Below, piece after piece: positions 34,320 through 43,952 of a stretch of 64,000 nt of DNA. The notes under the pieces were generated by a model that saw only the letters and a program-made list of their open reading frames with translations, had not been told where the DNA came from and did not search any database. The position numbers were made by a program, and so were the translations under genes. The DNA comes from Tuctoria greenei. Lineage: Eukaryota; Streptophyta; Magnoliopsida; Poales; Poaceae. Each line of letters opens with the position of its first letter. Position 1 is the first letter of the stretch. Location: positions 169,098,922-169,162,921 of the forward strand of contig JAYESD010000008.1 of the NCBI GenBank assembly GCA_036927565.1. The letters are read 5' to 3'.

Positions 34320-34640
34320 TGAAGCCAGAGCTATCAAAGCTCCGACACCCCCTAAGGTGGTCTACTGTCGATGTTTCAAACATTGATAGTAGACATCGCC
34401 GGAGCTACAAAGTTCTGGCAAATCTAGGGGGTCAGCCGCCAACGTGAAGAAAAGATGGTGGGAAGACTCCCCAGTGGGGTCTGCTGTCGACGCACCATGT
34501 GTTGACAATGGTCGATGTCGGAGCTACCAAGCTCCGACAACCCCAGAGGACTAACCGTTGATGCTCTACGTGTTGACAAGGGTCACTGCCGGAGCTACTA
34601 AACTGCGACAACCTCTGGGGGCCCCTACTATCGACGGCTT
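34320..34640. repeat. Four degenerate stem-loop repeats in T2
   Basis: The word cggagctaccaagctccg, an 18-base inverted repeat with a short loop, recurs in changed form at about 34327, 34398, 34513 and 34588. Between the copies lie tgttgacaa-ggtc-type repeats (also tgtcgatg, tgatagtagacatc). The unit is about 70-115 bp and degenerate. The region lies just downstream of the tail of the antisense gene. Confidence 0.65.
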
Positions 34641-34876
34641 CGGACCTACAAACTACAAGTTTGAAGCGCGCAAGTCTTCAACAAAATGCTACATCCTCTT
34701 GGTATATGTTCACAATCAAATTGTGTACATCTACCAGGGGGCCAAGTGGGACAAAGGTGTTGAAGACAAAAAATGAAATTCATAAAATTCTTGGATTTGA
34801 TTAATCTGGAGACAAGAGATTACAAAATTGGAGAAAAAGAAGAGAGGATACAAGCAGGAGCTACAAAGGGAGAGTC

Positions 34877-36854
34877 CTAGACCCTATGGAAGAATGAGGC
34901 GACCTTATGGGCAACCTCCGACACGCTGGCTTTGGCGGCTTCTCCCTCTCCGTCGATGGGGCCTTCAAGCACCGGGTCCAGTGGGAAGTGAGGGTCTCGG
35001 CTTGTGTAGCACGTCAACATGTACTCTGCGACGTTGTTCGCCAGGGATTGTCCTTCGGTTTCCAGCTGGTCCGCGATGACATCGCCCATCTTGGTGAGCT
35101 TGTTTCCCGCCGAGCTCAAAGCCTGCAACGCCTGGTCCAGCTCCGGCTCTGGATCATCCGGACGCACGGGACTAAAACCCATCGACGTCAGCACGTCATT
35201 GGCTTTGCCCTAGAAGTCCCAAACTTGTTGGGACTCTGCAGCCCTTGAGCCTCACATCTCTTCCAAGGATCTCTTGGTCACCGCAAGCTCTGAATTCTCC
35301 CGGGCAAGGCGCTCGGCCTCTTTGGCGTTCTGTTGAATTATTTCAGCAACCTGCCTTTCGAGTTTACCGAGCTCCTCCTCCCGGAGGTGGATCTTGTTCT
35401 GGCGGTCGACCAGGTCCTTCTCCCGGCCCCGCACTTTCTTCTCCCTGGCAGCAATTTCATTATCCCTCGTGGTGAGGTCCTGTCCTCGCTGCCAGGCCTT
35501 CTTCTCCTCCTTCTCGTAGCGCTCCTCCAGCTTCTTGGTGCGCTCCGCGAGACTCTTGTCAACAAGAGTCAGCCTCTGAGTAAGCTGCTCCTCCCTCTTC
35601 ACGAGGTCATCCCGCAGCTCCAGGAGTTTTTGATCTTTATCTTTGAGCTTTTTCTCCCGCTCCTCAAGAGCCTCTCGGCGCTTGACGAGGCTGTTGTGGA
35701 TGGTGTTGAGCTTCTCTTGGCGTTCATTCACAGCTTCATTAGCAGCCACAACCCGTTCGTGGATGGCCTAGGACTGGTTGTCAAGGGATCGCGTCATGCT
35801 TTCCCTCTCGTCCAGCAGCTGACCCCAGTACTCCAACTGGACCTTCTCCCTTTTCACCCACTCCTTATCGTCGGCCAGCCTCGTCTGCGTTAGCTTGGTC
35901 TCGAATTGGAGCCGGTTGTGCCACCTACTAAGGGTTTGGCGCTCCTCCTCGAGGGCCTTGCTATCGTGGTAAAAGGCTAGCTAAATTTGAAGAAGGCTGG
36001 AGCAGGCATTGTTGATGGACAATGACAAAGGGATTGGCTCTGGACCTGCTGGGGTCCTCTCCGCAGGCTCCACCGGGTTTTCCATACCAAAAATTGGGTC
36101 CCACTCTACAAGAGAGATCCCCTGAGCTTCCACGACACTAGGGCCGCCCTCTGGGATAGCCTCGGCCATCGCTAAGGATGGTCCTGCAGCAGAAGTTTCT
36201 ACCTCCAGAGTCGGCTCCGAAGGTCCTGCCGCTTGGTCATCGGCAACTGGTCCCTCAGATGGGGGACTGACAGCTTCATCTTGGCACCCTGGCTCAGGCG
36301 CGGGCACCTCCGAAACCACTACCTTCGGGGCATGCGTTGAGGATTCGGCCGGAGCTGAAGCCACTTCCGACTCCAACGCTGGCGCCTCCTCCACCGCCGG
36401 TCCAGGCGATGGTGCTTCGACTGCCATTGGCTCGGGCGCCGGCACTTCTTCGACAACCGGCTCTACTGCTGGGGCTTCATCAACCACCGGCTCTACCGCC
36501 GGGGCTTCATAAACCACCGTTTTTGCTGCCGGGGCTTCAACAACATCCGGCTCTAGGGCCAGGACTGCAACTACCTCTGGCTCTGAGGCCGGAGCATCCA
36601 TCATCTCAGCATCCAAACCCGGAGCTTCAACCTGCGGAGCTGGTGCCGCTGGGACATCTTCATTCCCATGGTACGACGCTACCACGGGAGCTTTAGAGGA
36701 TGACTCGAGGTCAAGGACCACAACAGCTGGCGCTGGAGCTGGCGCGGCCTCAGCCACCTCTTGGGGCGGCGCTGGAACTGGAGCCGGAGCCTCCGTCTGC
36801 GCAACATCAGTTGCTGCTGCAGGAACCGGCACTTCAACCCCTTTCTTGGGTACC
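34877..36854 (-). pseudogene. T2 antisense gene, exon 2: Pro/Ala-rich region, coiled coil and C-terminal domain
   Basis: Runs opposite to T2 gag-pol. From 36854 downward: a 280-residue Pro/Ala/Glu/Val-rich stretch with repeats of the type APAVEPVVDE; then, after a CAG to TAG stop near 35981, a long coiled coil rich in Lys, Glu, Arg and Leu (for example KRREALEEREKKLKDKDQK) to about 35252; then a C-terminal block (SMGFSPVRPDDPEPELDQAL ... VAEYML ... VASFFHRV) ending at 34877. Stops inside (35981, near 35770, 35249 and 35212) all fit CAG/CAA/CGA to TAG/TAA/TGA. The frame joins the upstream exon through the intron at 36855-36931. Function unknown. Such antisense genes have been described for the Grande family of Tat elements. 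Confidence 0.8.
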
Positions 36855-36931
36855 CTGTGGATGAAGGATAAAGAAACTCAAAATATGATTACAACGAAAA
36901 ACAATCAACTCAGGTAAAAAATCAAATTTAC
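36855..36931 (-). other. Putative 77-bp intron of the T2 antisense gene
   Basis: On the minus strand the exon ends ccgag, the intron begins GTAAATTTG and ends with a T-rich tract and CATCCACAG, followed by ggtaccc. It is AT-rich while both flanks are GC-rich. Removing it keeps the frame open across the joint (a Ser-Leu-Pro-Arg block joined to Val-Pro-Lys-Lys). Branch point not assigned. Confidence 0.75.
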
Positions 36932-38416
36932 CTCGGAAGACTTCCGCTCCAGCTAGCGCGGAACCTCTTCACCGGACGCTCAGGACTGGACCCTGTCGCC
37001 ACTGGTGTAGTAGCTCCGGAAGGCTCCCCGAAGCTTTCTACCGCAGTTGGCGTCGTCTTGGTCGAGGCCCCCCTCTACTGAGATGGACCTTTGGACCTAA
37101 AGCCCTCAGCTAACCCTGGTACTGGAGCCACATGGCCGGAGCTAGCGTCCCGAGGAGATGCCGATGCTGGAGTGGTTGCCACTGCTGAAGAACTCCTCCG
37201 CTGAGGAGAAGGAGCTGTAGTGGAAGGAGAAGGTCTAATGGACCTCCCGTCAGAATGCTTCAACTTCCTCTTGCGGCTCGAGGGCTCGGCCAACTCCTTG
37301 CCCTTGCTTATGACTTCAGCTCTTGGCTTTGGGGCGGGAGCGGAGCCACCTTCAGAAGCTTTGGGGATTGCCACCCAGGAGGTTGATTGCCTCTCCATCA
37401 GGCCCAAGTCGTCCAACAGTGGCATCTTCCTACGGAGCTCTCTGCACTCCCCTGCGTATTCAGAGGAAGGAAGGCACATCGCCAGGGCCAATGTTCCCAG
37501 ACTGGAACTTCTTGAGATGGGTCTTCAAGGCTTTGCCGGTTAAGTTGGTGCCCGAACCAACCTCGATGCGGTTGGTATCCATCTCACTGTTGAAGGCCCA
37601 GGCAGTTCGCCCCCTAGCCCTCAGCGGGGCCCACCTGTTCATCAAGAAGTTGTCGAAGACCATCTGAGAGTTCACCCCACCATTGATGCACTCCTGGATT
37701 CTATCTAGAATGGGCCTGTACTCCCTCGACAGCTCTGGCACGTCACTCCAAATGTCGGTGTCGACGCGGGGGAGGCCTTCAAGCAGTTCCAGCCTCCCGT
37801 TTCCTTTGACGGTGATGACCACCCAATCTTTCTTCCAGTCGTCCCACTTGCCGGAAGGAAAGGAACTCGAGTACTTGAGGGGGGGGGGGGTTCCGCTTCA
37901 TGAAGTAGTAGAAGCCGATGAACTCATCACTCTTCCTGGTGGGGTGGACAATGAAGAAAGTCCGGAACAACTCCACGCAAGGGGGCACTCCCACCCACAT
38001 CTCGCAAAAGTGGGCGAAAGTCATCACCAGCAAGATTGAGTGGGGGCCGAGATGGTGGAGCTGTAGACCCTAGAAATCAAGCAGCATCAGAAAGAAAGTG
38101 GAGAAAGATGGGATCAAACCCGACATGGCGTACCCAAGGAAGACACCATATCTCCGGCTCGCTCCTTCTCGAAGGGAAGCTTGCCGCAGCGAATGTCATT
38201 GTTGATGGAGTCACTGGACCAACCCATGTAGGTCCGAACCCTAGACAACTCCTTCTTGCTCCCAATGCGGCTCTTGGGGAGTCCCAACTTCATCGCAGCA
38301 CAGCGGGGCGAGAGATTAAAAGTAGGCGAAAGTTTGGAGGATTCGAGCGTAGGTTCAAATGAAGGCGTAAAGAATACCCAAACGGTGCATGCTTTCCTTC
38401 TTAAGTAAGCCACCAC
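36932..38416 (-). pseudogene. T2 antisense gene, exon 1: conserved plant-transposon N-terminal domain
   Basis: Starting near 38416 or at an ATG close to it. Conserved blocks are GLQLHHLGPHSILLVMTFAH (38063-38004), VGVPPCVELFRTFF, FIGFYYFMKRN and PELSREYRPILDRIQECI, then a Ser/Pro/Lys-rich tail to 36932. The pattern matches what databases call putative gypsy-type transposon or plant transposon proteins (PF04195 by memory). Three frames are needed: breaks near 38160, 37835 (beside a run of G at 37869) and a TAG in place of Tyr before GLQLHHL at about 38065; also TAG near 37076. The product is not known; no catalytic motif was found. The gene lies between pol and the 3' LTR. Confidence 0.78.
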
Positions 38417-38594
38417 AACGCTTGGATCGAAACCGCAGAGGAGCCAATGATACAGTTCAAAAACTTCACCCTGCCAATGACAAGGGGGCCCGGGGCCACC
38501 CCGACGATCAAGTTGAGGTCCTTACCCCAGGCGAACAGTTGTCATCATGAGAAGCAGGAAGCCCGAGGGCGGTGGCCTGACAGGGCGTGCGGAA

Positions 38595-38615
38595 CCGATA
38601 CGATTTTCGTATCGG
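38595..38615. other. Perfect 9-bp hairpin near the 3' end of T2
   Basis: CCGATACGA, loop TTT, TCGTATCGG. It lies in the gap between the start of the antisense gene and the polypurine tract, a place where its promoter could be. Confidence 0.5.
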
Positions 38616-38810
38616 GAACCGACACTCTTCAATTGCGTGAGATCCGCACGCTCAGATCTCACCTGTCGCATCCTGGATATGCCACGAGGCGACGGTTTAA
38701 CTGTGAACTACTGCCAACGGCACATCCAAAGACCCTTGAAGACACGGCTCAAAAACCGAAGGATGGACCCACCTCCGGCAGAACGACTTGATCCAAAAGG
38801 CCTCTCCTAG

Positions 38811-38830
38811 AGGTGGGCCCAGGGGGCCAC
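38811..38830 (+). other. T2 polypurine tract
   Basis: aggtgggcccagggggccac directly before the 3' LTR. T4 has the same tract inverted at 63980-64000. Confidence 0.75.
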
Positions 38831-39683
38831 TATCAATACCCAGCGTACCGAATACCCCTTGGGACTGCAAAAAGACCAAAGGAACTTCACCTGTCTGAGT
38901 TGAAGACCTTCAAAGGCCCCATGTGTCATACGGGACCGGACCTGCCTCCCTTCTATGGTTAGTCCCGATGCTGCCATGTGTATACTACAACCGGAGCTAC
39001 ATCCCACACATGGGAAAGCTTCAGGATAAATACCTGTGCGGCACCCCTGGACCTAACCCCCGACAGAGAGAAGCTCCAGTGCCGACACGTGTACAATAGC
39101 ATCGGACCTACCCGTCCCAGACGGTAAGCTCCGGAGCTACCACGCGTCCAACAGCCGGACCTTCAACTTCAACAGTCAGACTGGTGGACCCCCAACGGCT
39201 CGGACCTTCAAGGGACAATCAAAGACTTCAAGACCCAATTAAGTGTCATTAATACCATCTTAATGACACATGATCGGAGGGCCCTTAATACCAGTAACGA
39301 CACTGTCAAGGCGCGTTACCACGCTATTAAGGGTAATTAAGCTCATTAATTATGTATTAAACATCAGTAATCGTCAGGGCCACATGTCGGGCCAAGCTAA
39401 CGATGTAACGACCAGTCCTTGTACTATAAAAGGACTGGTCGAGCGATACATAGGGACTTCTTCCAGTCTCGGCTCTAACACACGCTCACAAGTGCTCAGA
39501 CGCTCAATACAACAACTACACACCCCGTGGAGTAGGGTATTACGCTTAGGCGCCCCGAACCACGTAAATACTCATGTCAACTTACCATCGTGTTCTGAAT
39601 CTTTGCGTGCCCACAACCGAACTATAAACTCCGCGGGATGCCAACGGTAGTACCGGGAGAATTTCCAAAACCAGACTCAGACA
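38831..39683 (+). repeat. T2 3' LTR
   Basis: 853 bp, start tatcaatacc (TGTCGGTACC with changes) to cagactcagaca. Same length as the 5' LTR. TATAAAA is intact at 39425-39431. Flank aatag follows at 39684-39688. Confidence 0.9.
39425..39431 (+). promoter_or_regulatory. T2 3' LTR TATA box
   Basis: TATAAAA in ctataaaagg. The 5' LTR has ctatacaagg at the matching place, so its box is damaged. Confidence 0.65.
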
Positions 39684-39689
39684 AATAGG

Positions 39690-39833
39690 TTTTGCTCTTA
39701 ACTAATCCTTGTACCCTGTTCCGAGTCGGATGGCCGACGATTGGCTGACATTTTCACAAAACCTTTGGATTTCACTCATTTTTGTTACATTCGTATTGAA
39801 ACAGGGGTAATGCATCCTCAAGGGTTAAATTGA
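39690..39833 (+). pseudogene. CP2 pol end (RNase H tail)
   Basis: The frame reads SDGRRLADIFTKPLDFTHFC and ends PQGLN before TGA at 39831. LADIFTKPL is the hallmark end of Ty1-copia RNase H. A purine run gagggggag follows the stop. Only about 45 codons remain; upstream is T2. Confidence 0.85.
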
Positions 39834-40570
39834 GGGGGAGTTTTCAAACTTGAGAAGTCTATGTGTGAATCTGAATATAAAATAATATGAGCATAGTATT
39901 TCATACATATATGACTTTGTGATTCCTTTTACATGCTGAAAGTTCTTACTACATTACTCGTGTTATACATTTTGTAGTTTTTGTCATGTCTAGTAATTGG
40001 AATAATTACTTACACTAAATTTGGTCATGGTCTAACTTTCTTGCTGTTTTGAACTTGTTGCATGCTCACAAGTGCTTTTAATCATAAAGAATTAATCAAG
40101 TAATCAACTCACATGTTGAGTTTTTATGAACAAATATAAGTTGAGAAAAGATCAAGAGAATATGCATGCATCACACTTCTTCTTTTGATATGGCTTATCA
40201 TTGCACTTAGATATGAACTTGGAAGATGTTGTGTATGACTAAAACCATGTCCTTAAGCTTCTGATTGTCAAATGACATAGGCTTGGCTTGGTTGGTTAGA
40301 ATAAGGCAGATGCGCATATAATCTCTTGCAAATATCATATGATCAAAATTTGTTCTTTGAAAAATCATAAAATGCAGCACAAGTTTCATGCTTTCAGGTC
40401 TTGAAATAGTTAAGTTTGTGAGATCATGACTTGCTTAAATTGAAAATTACATTTGATCTCTAGCATGGCTTACACTACTTTATGTATCTCATTGTTGTGA
40501 TAGTGTAAGTTACTTGATAGTATGACTTGGATGAGCTTTCTTTTATATGTATATGTTATAATATGCTCAT
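39834..40570 (+). other. CP2 non-coding segment
   Basis: AT-rich, no frame of note. In long copia elements an untranslated or env-like segment lies between pol and the 3' LTR. No membrane or coiled-coil ORF is recognisable here. Confidence 0.5.
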
Positions 40571-40574
40571 AACA

Positions 40575-41195
40575 ATTAAAATTTCTCTTTTGAACCTTGC
40601 TGAATACATTGTCAAAGGGGGAGAGATAATATGGTGAGTTATGCAAGGGGGAGAAATATGTATAGGGGGAGAGAGAATATTTCTATCTCATTTGATTTTC
40701 AAAAAGGGGAAATTGTTCTCAAAACTTTTTATGCCAATGTTCGAATTTTAAATGGTGTTGCCAATTCATTCATCAATGGGGAGATTGTGAGACCTATGTA
40801 TGCTGAATACATTGGCTTTGATAATAAAAGTTTTGAATGCTGCCGTAACATCTTTTTAGCAAGGTCCGACTCTAGCTCTGAGCTTCTCTTTTCAACCTTG
40901 CTGAATACATTATCAAAGGGGTGAGATAATATGGTGAATTTTTCAAGATAAGTATGCAAGGGGGAGAAATTTATTTCTATCTCATTTGATTTTCAAAAAG
41001 GGGGAGAAATTGTTCTCAAAACTTTTCATGCCAATGTTCGAATTTTAAATGGTGTTGCCAATGCATTAATCAAGGGGGAGATTGTGAGACCTATGTGTGC
41101 AAAATACATTGGCTTTGACAATAAAAGTTTTGAATGCTGCCATAACATCTTTTTAGCAAGGTCCGACGTTATCTCCGGCATGTCTTTGATAGCTC
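40575..41195 (+). repeat. CP2 direct duplication across the 3' LTR start
   Basis: Two similar blocks of about 300 bp (40575-40885 and 40886-41195) in tandem, both with the purine words aagggggaga and the LTR start TGTGAGACCTATG (40787 and 41083 with flanks gagattgtgagacc). The second is continuous with the full LTR. So the polypurine tract and the first 100 bp of the LTR exist twice. Confidence 0.8.
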
Positions 41196-42800
41196 CGGCA
41201 TGTCTTTGTTAAGCTCCGATATGTTTTTGCTAGGTCCGACTTATGTTGGTTAGCTTCGACATGTTTTTCTAGCCCCGACACTAGGTTGTACTAGCTTTGG
41301 TAAGCTCCAGCGCTAGGTTGTACTAGCTTTGGTAAGCTCCAGCGCTAGGTTGTACTAGCTTTGGTAAGCTCCGGCTCAAGCTCCGATTAGTTTTGGCAAG
41401 ATTCGGAGCTTGATCGCAATGTTCCTGCTTTTACTGTGAAATGTTTCGAACTTACTTTACATTGTTGGAAAGATTGCTTAGTATTCATTTGCTAAGTTTT
41501 TGATGCGTTTGGTTGATATGGTTGATATTGTTTTACTGTAGTTTTGCAACATGCTTATGTGAGGTGCTCACGTAAGGTGTTGTGTTCGGAACTAATTTCA
41601 GTCAAGTCACAGACTTGGGCTCGTACGGATTGATTTTTTATTCATGTGCAGGTGTTGCTTGAGTTCAAGACATGGCTGGTGACGGGATCCATTGAACTAG
41701 TCTTAGGGAGAAGATGAGGTTCAACAACCAAGTTCGGGAGGGATTGTGGTTGAGTTGATCGGGAGGTCGCGCAACATGGTTGAATCAAGAACAATGCATA
41801 TGAAGGTATCTTAAATGTCGTTGGAAGATGTTTGCACGTGTGCAAGGAGTGCATAGACATGGCTGCATGGTTCCAAGGCGTGATGAAGAGATGTGGACGA
41901 AAAATTGGTCAGAAAGGTCCAACCGATGAGGTTATGGACTCAGGCTACGACTGAGTCGGGTTTGACTCAAATACGGAAAGATTTGAATTAGTTATGATAG
42001 GATTTCGTGTGGGTCACGAATTTGGGTTGTTTTAGGAATGTGGGATATGTTCCTAATGTGTTTGGAAGTCTTAAGATTGCTTCTATCTGTTTATAGAAGA
42101 GTCCTAAGAAGTTATGGAAAGTTTCGATTAGTGATTTGAGTAGGATTGGAGTCCTAGTTGAGATTGGATTGGCCTAAGGGCTGGTAATATAAGCAAGGGA
42201 GGCCAGAGCTCGTGGTGCACGACTTTGGGGCTGTTCCTCTTGTGTTCTATTGAATAAAATTCGTAGTTGAAAGGAACTTTTGTTCCTTGTTCATCCGACT
42301 TGTTCCATACAAGTTTTTCTCGTCGAGTTTTCTGCTCAGCACTACATTTCTTCGGTGGTTTTATCGTAACTCAAGTTTTACAGATCCAATTGAAGTGATT
42401 CTTTTTAGGTTGTCTTAACAACTTGACTATCTATCATATGTAAAAATTTCACGGTCATTGGATTTGTGGTTTTTGATATACACGAGTTTCTTTGCAGCGT
42501 TCCAGAACTGTTTTTCTCAGGTAGGACAGATTGACCTTTGTTCGATCTTTCAATCGTAACTTGAGTTTCTATCGACGGATTTGAGTGATTCTTGTTGTGT
42601 CGTCTTCGTTACTTGATTCTCTATGATTTTTATCTGTTTTGTCACGGTTAAATACGTTTAGATTAGTCTCACACATGATTTTTTTAACAAATCGTTTTTC
42701 TGCCAAAGGGGTTCGGATTTAATTGTTTCTGCTGCGTAATTTTTTTTAATCTACCATTCACCCCCCTCTGGTAGCTTTTCATGTGCTTTTCGATCCTACA
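41083..42800 (+). repeat. CP2 3' LTR
   Basis: 1718 bp from TGTGAGACC to gatcctaca, the usual end of this copia group. It contains aggtccgac and agctccggc words near 41160-41400 and a triplicated 32-bp unit. Its last 800 bp are repeated at 45350-46151. Confidence 0.88.
41279..41374 (+). repeat. Three tandem 32-bp units in CP2 LTR
   Basis: Units at 41279-41310, 41311-41342 and 41343-41374, nearly identical, each containing ctaggttgtactagctttgg. They lie in U3. Confidence 0.9.
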
Positions 42801-42802
42801 GT

Positions 42803-43629
42803 ATCACTACCTTCTGCATCAACGAAGACGAATTCCCCAAGGTGCTCTATGCTTCCACAGTTCGACTCGGTATTTCAGATCGCTCGAAGTACGTGGGTCA
42901 TGAATTCATGGAGCATGACACTGAAAGCTGCGAGGTCACAGTGCACATTGGTGCCAGCGAAAAGTTCTTGGAGATGAAGCCATGGAGCGTTACAGCTACA
43001 GGATGGCACATGAAGGATACCTGCCAGCTTGTAGCCCGCAAATCCCTGAAGTACCTGTGCCACCTGTGTGATTGGCATATGAGTTCCACACCTATGAAGT
43101 ACTTCCAACAGTTGGATCGTAATCGTCCTTCTTGGATGGCAAGGATCTACAACCTGGAGGGTCTTGGGTCGATGAATATGACCCCACCATTGTCACCATG
43201 TCTGACTATGTGTTGAGTTTGGATGACCTGTGAGACCTGCTGAACCAGCGTGTAAAGAAACTCGTTAAGCGCACTGAAGCATTGGAGTCCCATGGGCGGA
43301 AGGATAAACTAGCGTTAGCGCATGCTGATGCCCGTGCTTCCAGCGCCGAAAGTCACGTTGCGTTGGCCGAGGAGAATCTTAGGGATTAGGATGACCACCA
43401 TAGCCAGCTCCTTAGGGGTGTCTACCTCACGGACCGAGCCAAGCGCAAAGACCGCCACGTCAGCGCATCTACCGAACCGCTTACCTTGGAAGGAGTTCCA
43501 ATGTATCACCTCTACAACCCTCGTAGGAGAATTTGTGAGCCTGTACCGCCCACTCCTCCGACATCACCCTGCGGGGCGGAAGATGGAGATCCGGATGACC
43601 ACCTTGTAGGACCCAGTAGTCAGGCATAA
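42803..43629 (+). pseudogene. GY1 extra ORF upstream of gag, copy 1 (5' truncated)
   Basis: Function unknown. The frame begins at the CP2 junction (ITTFCINEDEF) and reads VLYASTVRLGISDRSKYVG, CEVTVHIGASEKFLEMKPW, then a helical part with LVKRTEALESHGRKDKLALAH and RASSAESHVALAEENL, to a Pro-rich end (EPVPPTPPTSPCG) and TAA at 43627. There is a frameshift near 43160 and stops near 43231 (CGA to TGA) and 43387 (CAG to TAG). About 275 codons. The layout (globular part, then charged helix) recalls uncharacterised grass proteins linked to retrotransposons; rice RIRE3/RIRE8 carry an ORF at this place, by memory. The start codon was lost with the CP2 insertion. Confidence 0.75.
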
Positions 43630-43952
43630 TTTCCAGCCGACCCTTGAGTAGACGGACTTAGGGATGACTTGCCCCAATGTATCATGTACCCGTTTTCTTT
43701 GATGAATGAATGTATGGTGTGTTGTTTGCGATGTTTGATGTTTGTGTCCCTTGTGTGGTGTAAAATATATATAGATATATTAATAAATATTAATAAGTGT
43801 ATATATTCATACACGTCAACAAATAAGTAAAATAAATAAGTAACTAAGCTGCAACGTAACACACACCCAAATATACCCTAATAACGCATTCCTAAATAAA
43901 GAAATATTATTAATAATAAATTGTCGACTAATTCCAACTTTCCTTGTCACAG
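43630..43952 (+). other. AT-rich spacer with splice-acceptor-like end before gag (copy 1)
   Basis: A 3' UTR-like stretch, then very AT-rich sequence with tatatatagatata and ttattaataataaat, ending tttccttgtcacag before ATG 43953. This reads like the last part of an intron with a 3' splice site. GY2 has tgcttttcttcag at the same position before its gag ATG. Confidence 0.6.

Larger units (their letters stand above)
16224..39683 (+). mobile_element. T2: Tat-lineage Ty3/gypsy element with antisense gene, split by GY2
   Basis: Two LTRs of exactly the same length (853 bp), PBS, gag, protease, RT, two RNase H domains, integrase, a 3' segment with a minus-strand gene, and a polypurine tract before the 3' LTR. 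Flanks are gatag and aatag, a target duplication with one change. GY2 sits in the RNase H linker. Without GY2 the element is about 13 kb, the size expected for Tat elements with an extra gene. All frames contain stops, so it depends on other copies if it moves at all. Confidence 0.9.
39689..42800 (+). mobile_element. CP2: 3' portion of a Ty1-copia element in GY1
   Basis: It consists of the end of pol (RNase H), a 1.25-kb non-coding segment with a duplicated block, and a complete 3' LTR (41083-42800). The left part is missing; it borders directly on the T2 target duplication. It lies between the GY1 leader and the GY1 extra ORF, so CP2 had inserted into GY1. The base sequence gtatc after the LTR would be the right target copy; a left copy was not found. 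Confidence 0.8.

Noticed and set aside
34828..35893. Plus-strand open frames opposite the antisense gene
   Set aside because: Mirror frames of the coiled-coil coding sequence. The intron and the domain homology support the minus strand.
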